A DNA stretch of 64,000 bases from Shewanella hafniensis (GTDB lineage Bacteria > Pseudomonadota > Gammaproteobacteria > Enterobacterales > Shewanellaceae), in assembly GCF_019655335.1 (NCBI RefSeq), contig NZ_BPFD01000003.1, positions 1 to 64,000 of the forward strand. Reading direction: 5' to 3'. Shown one piece after another: positions 51,974 through 60,791 of this stretch; within the stretch, counting starts at the first letter, position 1; every line of letters starts with the position of its first letter. The position numbers and the translations under genes are program-made. The notes under the pieces are model-generated. The model had not been told where the DNA came from, made no database searches, and worked only from the letters and a program-made list of their open reading frames with translations.

Positions 51974-52702
51974 ATGACCACAAATACTATCGTAACGTCG
52001 GATGATATTTTACTGAAGTTATGTCACTCAGTCGCCCACGTGCTCTCTAGCACCAGTGCCAGTAATGTTACCCACGCGGGTATGGTTCAAAGTATCGCGC
52101 GCACGCGTCTAAAACCCGATCTTGGTTGTTTCTCGATTTTTGATGGCGGTTTTTCAGGCCTAGTGGTGATCAACTTTTCCGCATCAGCGGCGATTGAAAT
52201 CTACCGTCGCTACATGCTGAACATGGGGATGCCTGAATCTGAATTAGCGTTTTCGCACACGTCAGATGAAGTGGGTAACGTTATGGGTGAGTTGATGAAC
52301 CAAATCTTAGGGGATTTTATTAATAAAATTTCAAAAGAATTACAAACGTCAATCAGCCAAAGCCAACCAAAAATGTTGACGATTAATAAAGAGTTAACTA
52401 TTTCAATCGATGCTAACTTAGATGATGCTGTGGCCCGTAGAGTGTCGTTTAGAACTGAAAACAATCATATTTTTTACCTCGAATTTGCCATGGATAAAAC
52501 CGAATTTATCCGTTTAGATGAATTTGTCTACGATGAAGAGTTCGACCCCGATAGCCTGTTAGAGCAGCACAGTACGATTGGGGGAAACAACGACTCAAAT
52601 TCGAATGTTTCGCCTTGGGTGAAGATGGCCGATAAACCGGCTATTGCGACTCGCGCCATTGATAATGAAGCCGATGATTTGCTCGATCAGCTTGGCATTT
52701 AA
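51974..52702 (+). CDS. DUF3334 family protein (CheX-like)
   Basis: 242 residues, cytosolic. It matches the DUF3334 family: GCFSIFDGGFSGLVVINFSASAAIEIYRRYMLNMGMPE, then DEVGNVMGELMNQILGDFINKI, which resembles the E-x-x-N helix of CheX/CheC/FliY phosphatases. The C-terminal third is acidic and disordered (HSTIGGNNDSNSN, DLLDQLGI). CheX-type proteins remove phosphate from CheY-P. Being next to an MCP gene supports a chemotaxis or motility role, but function is unproven. Confidence 0.78.
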   Translation: MTTNTIVTSDDILLKLCHSVAHVLSSTSASNVTHAGMVQSIARTRLKPDLGCFSIFDGGFSGLVVINFSASAAIEIYRRYMLNMGMPESELAFSHTSDEVGNVMGELMNQILGDFINKISKELQTSISQSQPKMLTINKELTISIDANLDDAVARRVSFRTENNHIFYLEFAMDKTEFIRLDEFVYDEEFDPDSLLEQHSTIGGNNDSNSNVSPWVKMADKPAIATRAIDNEADDLLDQLGI

Positions 52703-52806
52703 GCAGAAACCCCAGTGTAAGACGGATGTTAACGCATTCGTCTATACAAGTTAGTGTAACTGTTTTAGTATCGACGCAAAATAATCACTAAGGTTACCTC
52801 CTCTCT

Positions 52807-53862
52807 ATGGCATCGAAAGCGACCTCGATTGATATTGCTTATCGTGCTGGTGTATCCCAGTCTACGGTTTCCCGTGCCCTTAGAAACAGTCCGTTAGTCA
52901 ATTTAGAGACCCGACAACGCATTCAAGCTATTGCTAAAGAGCTGAATTACAAGGTCGATAAAAACGCCAGTAATCTTCGCACCCAAAATAGCCATACCTT
53001 AGCGCTGCTATTGTGTGAAGACCCTACTAATGATGACTCGTTAATCAATCCTTTTTTCCTGTCTATGCTGGGCTCCATCACTCGAGCAACAGCGCAGCAG
53101 GGTTATGATTTACTCGTTTCTTTTCAGCAATTATCCAACGATTGGCACGCCGATTATGAAGACAGTAATAAAGCCGATGGCATTATTCTGCTCGGTTACG
53201 GCGACTATATGGATTACGAGCAAAAGCTAGAACGACTATTAGCGCAGAATACCCATTTTGTGATTTGGGGCGCCGAGCATAACAATAAGTCTGTGCTATC
53301 GATTGGCTGTGATAATCATCAAGGCGGCTTGATTGCAACAGAGCATTTAATTTCTCTGGGCCGCAACGCTTTTGCCTTTTTAGGTGATGCTTCGAGCCAC
53401 AGTCCTGAGTTTAGGGACAGATATTTAGGGCATGTGAAGGCGCTGCAAACGGCGAATATTCCCGTTGATCGCACTAAGCAAGTGTCGGCCATCAGCACAG
53501 AAAGTTCTGGCTATGATGCCGCTATGGTGTTGATTTCACAAGGTGCTAAGTTTGATGCGATATTTGCCGCCAGCGATTTGATCGCCATTGGCGCGATTCG
53601 GGCGCTGAAGGAAAAGGGTATTTCAGTTCCAGAGCAAGTGGCCGTTGTGGGATATGACGATATTCCGGTGGCGAGTTTTGCCAATCCGCCATTAACGACC
53701 ATTAAACAGAATACCCAATTAGCCGGAGAAATCTTAGTCGACAGTGTACTCAAACTTATCCGCGGACAAGAGGTGAGTGCGCAGCTTATTCCGACAACCT
53801 TAGTGGTTCGCAGCTCCTGTGGCATTGATAGCGCGCCGCTTAAGCCGTTATCGCTAGCATAA
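52807..53862 (+). CDS. LacI family transcriptional regulator
   Basis: 351 residues: N-terminal helix-turn-helix (SIDIAYRAGVSQSTVSRALRNSPLVNLETRQRI) and a periplasmic-binding-protein-like effector domain (about 65-340: IFAASDLIAIGAIRALKEKGISVPEQVAVVGYDDIPVASFANPPLTTIKQ). The effector is probably a sugar. The nearest sugar genes are the glucoamylase and SLC45-like transporter 4-10 kb away on the other strand, with no direct link. SD is weak (AAGG 12-15 bases upstream). Confidence 0.88.
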   Translation: MASKATSIDIAYRAGVSQSTVSRALRNSPLVNLETRQRIQAIAKELNYKVDKNASNLRTQNSHTLALLLCEDPTNDDSLINPFFLSMLGSITRATAQQGYDLLVSFQQLSNDWHADYEDSNKADGIILLGYGDYMDYEQKLERLLAQNTHFVIWGAEHNNKSVLSIGCDNHQGGLIATEHLISLGRNAFAFLGDASSHSPEFRDRYLGHVKALQTANIPVDRTKQVSAISTESSGYDAAMVLISQGAKFDAIFAASDLIAIGAIRALKEKGISVPEQVAVVGYDDIPVASFANPPLTTIKQNTQLAGEILVDSVLKLIRGQEVSAQLIPTTLVVRSSCGIDSAPLKPLSLA

Positions 53863-53923
53863 TGTTTTTGTCGGCAACCGATTGAATCGTTAATTTTACC
53901 TGTTGAAACTAAGCTGATGGAAC

Positions 53924-53957
53924 AAAGCCGATAATCCTAGGATATATCGGCTTTTTA
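53924..53957 (+). terminator. Terminator after the LacI-type gene
   Basis: AAAGCCGATA (53924-53933) / TATCGGCTTT (53945-53954) then TTTT. Confidence 0.8.
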
Positions 53958-53984
53958 CTGTCATTTAGCGGCGTTGTTTATAGA

Positions 53985-54611
53985 TCACTTGCCTGCGTAT
54001 TGACGCAAAAATTTTGGTACGTCTGCTTTGGTTTTCTTAGCGATTTTTTGCAGTAACTCGAAGGTGGGGGCATTGACGCCGAACTCTTGCTGAAGGTCTG
54101 CCAGCATTGCCAGCCACAAATGGCCAGTCATTTCGGCATCGGCTAAGGCGCGGTGAAAAGTGCCATCGGTTGGCAACTGTTTATAGCGCACTAAAGTCCC
54201 TAACTGATGGTTGGGTGCCGCTTGATACAAACGTCTCGCCACCAGCAAGGAACAGCCAAATTGCCCAAGATAACGATGGCGAATTTGGGCAAACTCCGCG
54301 TCTAAAAAGCGCTGATCAAATGCCGCATTGTGGGCGACTAAGTTGTGATCGGTAATAAAGTCGGCAAAACGTGCCATCACTTCATTGCAGGGCGCCGCGT
54401 CCCTGAGCATTTGATTGCTGATCCCTGTGTAGTCCTCAATAAAGCGACTTATTCTAAATCCAGGGTTCATTAACTCAGAAAATCTTTGAGTGATCACGCC
54501 GTCTTCAATCAGCACAGCCCCGATTTCAATCGCGCGGTCCCCTTGATTGGGCGATAGCCCCGTGGTTTCAAAGTCGAGCACGACTAAAGTGTTAGCAGCT
54601 GATGTAGGCAT
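53985..54611 (-). CDS. DnaQ-like 3'-5' exonuclease
   Basis: 208 residues of the DEDDh group. Exo I VVLDFETTGLSPNQGDRAIEIG has the first Asp and Glu, Exo II LVAHNAAFDQRFL the second Asp, and Exo III HRALADAEMTG the His and third Asp. Related to polymerase III epsilon or ExoX-type exonucleases; too short for a full epsilon with polymerase-binding tail. Single gene. Confidence 0.88.
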   Translation of the reverse strand: MPTSAANTLVVLDFETTGLSPNQGDRAIEIGAVLIEDGVITQRFSELMNPGFRISRFIEDYTGISNQMLRDAAPCNEVMARFADFITDHNLVAHNAAFDQRFLDAEFAQIRHRYLGQFGCSLLVARRLYQAAPNHQLGTLVRYKQLPTDGTFHRALADAEMTGHLWLAMLADLQQEFGVNAPTFELLQKIAKKTKADVPKFLRQYAGK

Positions 54612-54830
54612 AGATCTTACATGGACTCTATAAATGATGTGTCAGCATTGCCTTCTTTGACAGCGCAACGCTTTTAGATAAGCCGATTGTAATTCAATAC
54701 GTTAGTAAATTCACTATCCCATTGGCGCTGACGAAAGACTTAATGCTTTGTTGATCCGGTCGAGCTTTCTTGGTTTCGCTTCCTGTTAGCATTTGCTGCT
54801 ATGAATAACAGTTTGCTTTGTGAGTAACCC

Positions 54831-55988
54831 ATGCAACTCGATATAAACGGCTTAACGCCCGCGCAATTTTTAGCAGAATATTGGCAGAAAAAACCTTTGG
54901 TTATCCGCCAAGGATTCAAACACTTTCAAGATTTAATCTCGCCCGAAGAGTTAGCTGGGTTAGTCATGGATGAGCAGGTGGAATCTCGGCGAGTGTACCA
55001 ACAGGCAGGGCAATGGCAGGCAGAATTTGGCCCTTTTGATTCCTACGATCATCTCGGTGAACGGGATTGGACTCTGATCGTGCAAGCCTTGAATAACTGG
55101 GTGCCCGATGCGGAAGCCTTGATCCAATGTTTTGATTTTATTCCGCGCTGGCGTTTAGATGATGTGATGGTGAGTTTTGCGACGCCAGGTGGTGGCGTGG
55201 GGCCGCATATCGATCTGTATGATGTGTTTATTTGCCAAGGTTCGGGACGTCGCCGTTGGCGCGTGGGCGATCTGGGGCCGCACAAAGAGTTTGCCGCCCA
55301 TCCCGCTTTGCTGCACACCGAAGCCTTTGAGCCGATTATCGATACTGAGTTGTTGCCCGGCGACATCCTTTATATTCCCCCCGGATTTCCCCATGACGGC
55401 ATAACCTTAGAGCAGTCGTTAAGTTTTTCAGTCGGTTATCGCACAGCTTCCGCCAAAGATATGATAAGTGCTTTGGCCGATCATTTGTCTGAACAGGATT
55501 TAGGCGCACAGCAGATTAAAGATCCAGACCGCGAGCTGACCACCCGCAGTGGTTGTGTCGATAATAGCGATTTAGGGCGGTTACGTACCCAACTGACCAA
55601 TATGTTGACCGAGGAACTGGTGAGCGAGTTTTCGGGCCGCTATTTAACTCAGTCAAAATGCGCCTTAGATTTACCCGATGAGCCATTGGATATCACACAA
55701 GACGAAGTACTGGCTTGGCTTGATGAGCAGCCGCTTATTCGCCTCGGCGGACTGCGCTGTTTGTATTTTGATATCAATGTGGCACAGGGCGTTGTCTATA
55801 TTAATGGTGATAAGTATCAGCTTTCAGCCGAATTGGCTGCAGTGATCCCACTACTATGTGATAGCAATCAGTTAGATAAATCCTCCTTAGCGCCTTGGTT
55901 AGCCCATGCTGACTTACTCACGCAGCTTACCGAGTGGGTGAATCTAGGCTACTGGTACTTTGAAGATCTCAGCGATGAAGAGTGTTAA
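54831..55988 (+). CDS. roxA: Ribosomal oxygenase RoxA (L16 arginine 3-hydroxylase, cupin)
   Basis: 2-oxoglutarate/Fe(II) oxygenase that hydroxylates Arg81 of ribosomal protein L16 (E. coli YcfD). 385 residues; iron ligands His126 and Asp128 in GGVGPHIDLYDVF and His188 in PPGFPHDGI, one residue off the E. coli numbering. JmjC-like cupin core about 85-210, then dimerisation and winged-helix C-terminal parts. Start at 54831. Confidence 0.93.
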   Translation: MQLDINGLTPAQFLAEYWQKKPLVIRQGFKHFQDLISPEELAGLVMDEQVESRRVYQQAGQWQAEFGPFDSYDHLGERDWTLIVQALNNWVPDAEALIQCFDFIPRWRLDDVMVSFATPGGGVGPHIDLYDVFICQGSGRRRWRVGDLGPHKEFAAHPALLHTEAFEPIIDTELLPGDILYIPPGFPHDGITLEQSLSFSVGYRTASAKDMISALADHLSEQDLGAQQIKDPDRELTTRSGCVDNSDLGRLRTQLTNMLTEELVSEFSGRYLTQSKCALDLPDEPLDITQDEVLAWLDEQPLIRLGGLRCLYFDINVAQGVVYINGDKYQLSAELAAVIPLLCDSNQLDKSSLAPWLAHADLLTQLTEWVNLGYWYFEDLSDEEC

Positions 55989-56042
55989 GGCGGAATGAGA
56001 CAAAGCTTGGTATATGTTAATACCGTTTTAGCGTTAACGCCC

Positions 56043-56140
56043 TACGGGCTTAGCGCTATATGTTTTTTAGATCTAGATGGGTTTTAGTGCTATATGGAGT
56101 TTAGAGTTAGTTTAGAGTTAGTGTAGAGTTAGATGAGGTC
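56043..56140. repeat. Short tandem repeats between roxA and umuC
   Basis: Three adjacent 11-bp copies TTTAGAGTTAG (56100-56110), TTTAGAGTTAG (56111-56121) and TGTAGAGTTAG (56122-56132). Just upstream, TTAGCGCTATATG (56050-56062) and TTAGTGCTATATGG (56084-56097) form a second imperfect pair. Confidence 0.75.
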
Positions 56141-56179
56141 TGTGATTCGCAGACGATCATTAGCCACTGGCTCTGTTGA

Positions 56180-57454
56180 TTATTTCACTATGGGCAATTG
56201 TGCCCATTGGGTGGTGTAACGAGGGGAAAGCTGCTCACGCTTCATTCCCCAAGTTGGGTCAATACCTTGTCCTGCAAACCAAATTTTTCCATGACCGCTG
56301 TGGTTCACTTTATCGAGTAATTGCATGAGTTCCTTGCTTTTAGGCCTAGGTGTGACGTCATCGAATAATCCGAGCTGAAACACGCCTGCGCCAAAAAAAT
56401 CCCCTAACATAACCCCTGCTTTTGCATAGGCATGACCTTCACGCCAAATGCGTTGCAGTAGGCTTTGGCCAAGGGTGACAAAATCCCGAGTATCATTGCT
56501 GGGGCGAACTAAACTGCCCGACAGCGATTTGCTGTATTGGGGAGTTGCATCGCTAAAAGGGCTAGTACGCACAAATACTGACATCGCTTTAGCGTATTGG
56601 CGCTCGGAACGCAGTTTTTCACAGGCCCTAAAAGTGTACTCATTGATCGCCTGTTGCATCGCTTCTAAATTATCAATACGACTGCCAAAGGACCGGGAGC
56701 TGATAATTTGTTGCTTAGTGGCGGCGACCTCTTGTATGTCATCACAGGCAATGCCGTTAAGTTCGCGTACCGTGCGCTCAACGGTGACCGAAAAGGTGTC
56801 GCGGATAAGCTTGGGATGCGCATCCGCCAATTGCAACGCGGTATTTATACCCATGATGTTCAAGCGTTTTGTAAGCCTACGGCCTATTCCCCAGACTTCG
56901 TCGACAGGGATAAGCGCCATCAGTCGCCGTTGGCGTTCACGGTCGCGCAAGTCAACCACGCCCCGCGTCGCGGGATAACGTTTCGCGGCATGGTTTGCCA
57001 GTTTAGCGAGAGTTTTTGTTGGTCCAATGCCGACGCAAACGCTGATCCCAATCCACTGCGGTATTCGGTGATAAATATCAAGTGCAAGCTGATGAATATC
57101 AATGCATTTATCGAGACGAGAAAGGTCTAAAAACGCTTCATCAATACTATACACTTCTACTTTCGGTACCATTTGCTCTAAGGTGGTCATCACTCTATTT
57201 GATATGTCGGCGTAGAGGGCATAGTTAGAGGAGAATACCGCAACCTGATGCTGGCGGAGTTGGTTTGCGATTTGATACACAGGCACCGCCATCTTGATGC
57301 CAAGGTGTTTTGCCTCTGCCGAGCGGGCGACGACGCAGCCATCGTTGTTGGATAACACCACAATCGGCCTACCAATCAAATCTGGCCTAAACATCCGCTC
57401 ACAGGAGGCATAAAAATTATTGCAATCGACGAGGGCGAATAGTGAGGACGTCAT
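56180..57454 (-). CDS. umuC: Translesion DNA polymerase V subunit UmuC
   Basis: Error-prone Y-family polymerase used after SOS induction. 424 residues: catalytic [28 protein letters not shown] and [17 protein letters not shown] motifs; the C-terminal little-finger region ends QLGLFDD, a beta-clamp-binding-type sequence, followed by about 45 residues. Start overlaps the umuD stop (ATGA). Confidence 0.95.
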   Translation of the reverse strand: MTSSLFALVDCNNFYASCERMFRPDLIGRPIVVLSNNDGCVVARSAEAKHLGIKMAVPVYQIANQLRQHQVAVFSSNYALYADISNRVMTTLEQMVPKVEVYSIDEAFLDLSRLDKCIDIHQLALDIYHRIPQWIGISVCVGIGPTKTLAKLANHAAKRYPATRGVVDLRDRERQRRLMALIPVDEVWGIGRRLTKRLNIMGINTALQLADAHPKLIRDTFSVTVERTVRELNGIACDDIQEVAATKQQIISSRSFGSRIDNLEAMQQAINEYTFRACEKLRSERQYAKAMSVFVRTSPFSDATPQYSKSLSGSLVRPSNDTRDFVTLGQSLLQRIWREGHAYAKAGVMLGDFFGAGVFQLGLFDDVTPRPKSKELMQLLDKVNHSGHGKIWFAGQGIDPTWGMKREQLSPRYTTQWAQLPIVK

Positions 57455-57870
57455 TTGAGCTTTTTCACCACGTTGGTCACCACTCCAAAGATGTTTAACT
57501 CAGACTCATCATTGATGGCAATCGGGGAGAATAAGGCATTACGTGGCAGCAATTGCACCACAGGGCGCAGCTGTAATTGCTTTACGGTAAATTCACCGTT
57601 GACTGCTGCGACAACGATATCCCCGTGTGCCGGCTGTAATGAGCGATCCACCACCAAAATATCACCGGAGAAAATCCCCGCGTCGATCATCGAATCCCCT
57701 TGGACTTTGACAAAAAACGTGGCGGCGGGGTGTTTGATGCATAACTCATTGAGATCTAATGTTTGTTCTACATAATCTTGGGCAGGTGACGGAAATCCTG
57801 CGGCAATCAAGGAGCTAAATAGCGAAAGCCGATATTGGGTATGTTTGGCGAAGCGGCCTAGGATCATCAT
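57451..57870 (-). CDS. umuD: SOS mutagenesis protein UmuD
   Basis: 139 residues; LexA-type self-cleaving protein that becomes UmuD' and joins UmuC. The cleavage site is Ala24-Gly25 (LIAAGFPSP) and the catalytic pair is Ser60 ([10 protein letters not shown]) and Lys97 (EFTVKQLQ), the same numbers as E. coli UmuD. LexA box 15 bp upstream of the start. Confidence 0.95.
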   Translation of the reverse strand: MMILGRFAKHTQYRLSLFSSLIAAGFPSPAQDYVEQTLDLNELCIKHPAATFFVKVQGDSMIDAGIFSGDILVVDRSLQPAHGDIVVAAVNGEFTVKQLQLRPVVQLLPRNALFSPIAINDESELNIFGVVTNVVKKLK

Positions 57871-57884
57871 AATAAATCACAATA

Positions 57885-57904
57885 TACTGTACGTATGAAC
57901 AGTA
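57885..57904 (-). promoter_or_regulatory. LexA (SOS) box of umuDC
   Basis: TACTGTACGTATGAACAGTA, a CTGT-N8-ACAG operator of canonical form. Confidence 0.93.
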
Positions 57905-57981
57905 TAGTCTAACAATGAAACTTATCGAAAGAATTTATGTGGGGAGAGTAGGAGCTAAATCAAGCATTATAAAACCCCTAT

Positions 57982-58017
57982 AAAAAAGCTAGAACAACTT
58001 ATGAGAGTTGTTCTAGC
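57982..58017 (-). terminator. Terminator after the glucoamylase gene
   Basis: A 12-bp stem GCTAGAACAACT (57988-57999) / AGTTGTTCTAGC (58006-58017) followed on the minus strand by TTTTTT. Confidence 0.85.
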
Positions 58018-58065
58018 CAGCGATATACCGAATTTGTAGTTCGACTAATATGTTATTTCAATACA

Positions 58066-60642
58066 CTATTTCAATGCCGCTGGGACGATAGGGTAGTGAT
58101 CCCAGACTTGGCCGTCGGTCATAGAACGCACCAGTTTGATGTATTCGGCATGGGTCCAGGCTAGCGGCGTGGCTGAGTTGGTGCCTTGTCCGAGTTGGTA
58201 ATGGTAGCGGGTGGCATCGCCGACACCGTCCCACGCTTGCTCGGGTAACATCATGCCAGCATTCGCAAACGTTTCCATGCCTTGCACATAGGTGTTGATC
58301 AACTGCTGCTTGGTTTGCTGGGCGTTATTGCCTGTTAGCTCGCCTTTTGCTTGGGCGAGTGCTAATTCAAAATGACCACGTTCGCCAGTGAAGAAGGGCC
58401 AGACTCGGCCACGTTGATCGGCGCTGTTGCTGCCCGACTCCGCATAATTATGGCCAGTCACCGTATCCTCGCCGTAGCCGTCGTTGCCATAACGTCTAAA
58501 GCCTGGGATTTTGCTGCCATCTTTGGCGGTGAACTCGTATTTAATGCGTAGGTTGTGCTCAAGTTCAGTGTTATCAATTAATTGAAGGCTTTGATTGATG
58601 AGCTTATCAGTTGCACCGCGCACGCCATAACGTACCAGTTCTAAAAATCCGCCATCGAGGATCTGGCGTTGATCTAAACCTTGCTTACCGTTATTTGCCG
58701 CCAGTGTATCGCCAGTATTTGGCTCGCCATTCGGGCTTAAACGTAAATAGTAAGGCGCGCTGACGCCTGCGTTGTTCTTCAATAGCCCTTGGGTGGTGAC
58801 TAAGTGTTTTTCTAAGCTATCACTTAGGCCTTTGGCGGCGGCAAGATAACGGCTGCTGGAGTCGGGATCCTTGGCTTCTTTGGCAATTTCACTCGCGGCA
58901 ACAAGACCGGCGATCACGGCAGCCGTTGTTGAGGGTGAGTAACCCGCTTGTTCTTCCCAACGTTCTTGCTGGGTTTTGGGCGGGGTGATTTGGGTGTGAT
59001 TCCAATCCAGATTGACCTCACCGCCGCTGATCAAAAAGTCCGCTGCACCTTTGAGCATCTCTTGATACCAGTGACTGATCTCATCAGGGCTGAGCACGCC
59101 CGCTTGCCAGAGTTTCCAGCCGAGCATAATCGGCATGGCGGTTTGATCGAGCTGCACGCCAACCCATTCAATTTGGCCATCCACATGGGTCTTTTGTAGG
59201 AACCAACCGGGCGTACCCGTAAAGCCGGGCGTCTTTTCGGTCACTTGCACTTTTTTCAGGTATTCGAAGGCCACCTTGGGCGTTTGCGTGTCACCCATGG
59301 CGAGGAAGGCCATGGCACATTGATAAAAGTCGCGCGGCCATACCGCTTTATAGCCAGTGCTCGGCACGGCTGCCGAAACCGTATCGCCCCAAGGGTTAGA
59401 AAGTGAAGCGATAAGTGCGCCCGCATAGGTTTTATCTTCCTGCGCTTTCAAGACCATAGCACTGGTATACAGCAGTTTGCCGTTATCGGTCGTGTTGTTG
59501 GCCATGTTAGCGATGGCGGGCAGTGAGCTTAAGTAATCATGCCAGCCGATATGGGTGGCATCGCCTTTGTAGGCGCTGAGCACTGCATCATAACCTGCGG
59601 CCAAAGTGGCATCGGCATTGGCTAAACTCTGGGCTTCATCTTTACCAAAACCGATGGCGAGATTAAAGGTGACGGGTTTGGCTTTGATGAGCGTAGGGTA
59701 ACTCGCGGTAAAGGCGATATTGCCGACGGTCGATTTATCTTGCGCACTGGTCGTTTGATAGGGCGTATCGAGTGTGCCGTTATCGGCCAAATCGGCTAGG
59801 CCATCGGAGACGCCGACAAAGCCAGTGGTGGCTTGCACAAAATTCAGATCGGATTTTACCGTCATCACGCTGCTGTCTTTGGCTGCGGTATAGGCCACTA
59901 GCGCCTGATTATTAGCATGAGTGTTGGCATGATTGTCTGCATGAGTGTCGATGCGGCCGATATCATTAGCGCCCGCGTTATCGATATGCGGATTGACATA
60001 CAAATGCGGCGTAATGCCGTCTTCAAAGGCGGTAAAAGTGACGCGCATCATTAGGGTGTCGCGGTCGGGATCGGTAAAGATATGCTTTTCAATCTGATAC
60101 TTACCTTCAACATCTTTATTGATAATTTTATAGGCAAGGGATTGTGGGCGACCGTTAGCATCGGTATCTAAATATTCTATGCTGCTGATGGTGTTATCTT
60201 TTTCGGTATCGACAAAGCCATTGCCCGTGATCACAAATTGCAGTTCTTTGAGCTGCGCATTGTGAATAAGGCCATACATGGTTTCGGTTAAAATACCTTG
60301 GGCGAGGGAGAACCAAACGTGGCTAATGGGATTTTGCTTGGCATCTTGGTATTGACCTTGGGTGTAAGGCTCGTAAGACGTCCCAATACCGGTTTTACCC
60401 GAAAATGCCCAAGTCGGCGCTTTACCCGGTGCGCCGGGCGCAACCTGCTGCACACTTGGCGCGGCATTCACACTTGTGGCAGTTGTTGCTGAATTCGATG
60501 TGGGTGAACAGGCTGTGAATCCTATTGTCCCTAATAGACTTGCGGCGACGGCAAGCGCTAGGCGGCTGCGCTTTGTTAACGCTTGTGTGTGACGGTTTTG
60601 GTTGGTGTGCAGATCCTGCTGCGGCGTAGGACTCGATTCCAT
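58066..60642 (-). CDS. Glucan 1,4-alpha-glucosidase (GH15 glucoamylase), lipoprotein-like
   Basis: Releases glucose from the non-reducing ends of starch-like glucans. 858 residues. The N-terminus has a hydrophobic stretch ending GTIGFTAC, a likely lipobox with a 45-residue preceding region; the mature part has a bacterial glucoamylase N-domain (about 75-340) and a GH15 (alpha/alpha)6 barrel with AVWPRDFYQCAMAFLAM, DGQIEWVGVQLDQTAMPI and RGRVWPFFTGERGHFELALA. Upstream on the same strand lies an SLC45-like sugar transporter (149 bp gap); no clear terminator is seen between them, so an operon is likely. Confidence 0.9.
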   Translation of the reverse strand: MESSPTPQQDLHTNQNRHTQALTKRSRLALAVAASLLGTIGFTACSPTSNSATTATSVNAAPSVQQVAPGAPGKAPTWAFSGKTGIGTSYEPYTQGQYQDAKQNPISHVWFSLAQGILTETMYGLIHNAQLKELQFVITGNGFVDTEKDNTISSIEYLDTDANGRPQSLAYKIINKDVEGKYQIEKHIFTDPDRDTLMMRVTFTAFEDGITPHLYVNPHIDNAGANDIGRIDTHADNHANTHANNQALVAYTAAKDSSVMTVKSDLNFVQATTGFVGVSDGLADLADNGTLDTPYQTTSAQDKSTVGNIAFTASYPTLIKAKPVTFNLAIGFGKDEAQSLANADATLAAGYDAVLSAYKGDATHIGWHDYLSSLPAIANMANNTTDNGKLLYTSAMVLKAQEDKTYAGALIASLSNPWGDTVSAAVPSTGYKAVWPRDFYQCAMAFLAMGDTQTPKVAFEYLKKVQVTEKTPGFTGTPGWFLQKTHVDGQIEWVGVQLDQTAMPIMLGWKLWQAGVLSPDEISHWYQEMLKGAADFLISGGEVNLDWNHTQITPPKTQQERWEEQAGYSPSTTAAVIAGLVAASEIAKEAKDPDSSSRYLAAAKGLSDSLEKHLVTTQGLLKNNAGVSAPYYLRLSPNGEPNTGDTLAANNGKQGLDQRQILDGGFLELVRYGVRGATDKLINQSLQLIDNTELEHNLRIKYEFTAKDGSKIPGFRRYGNDGYGEDTVTGHNYAESGSNSADQRGRVWPFFTGERGHFELALAQAKGELTGNNAQQTKQQLINTYVQGMETFANAGMMLPEQAWDGVGDATRYHYQLGQGTNSATPLAWTHAEYIKLVRSMTDGQVWDHYPIVPAALK

Positions 60643-60791
60643 CTCGTTCTCCCCAAATAATGGTTTTATTTTTATAGTGATTGAAATTGATAAAGATATT
60701 TTATGCTGCTGTGATTAGCCAAATGACCGAATTCACCGCGCTTAACATGCATTGCTGCATATCGCCTAATGTATATCGTTGCTATAAAGAG

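Noticed and set aside
56448..56978. 176-codon antisense frame within umuC
   Set aside because: It overlaps umuC's conserved Y-family region on the opposite strand with no domain or SD.
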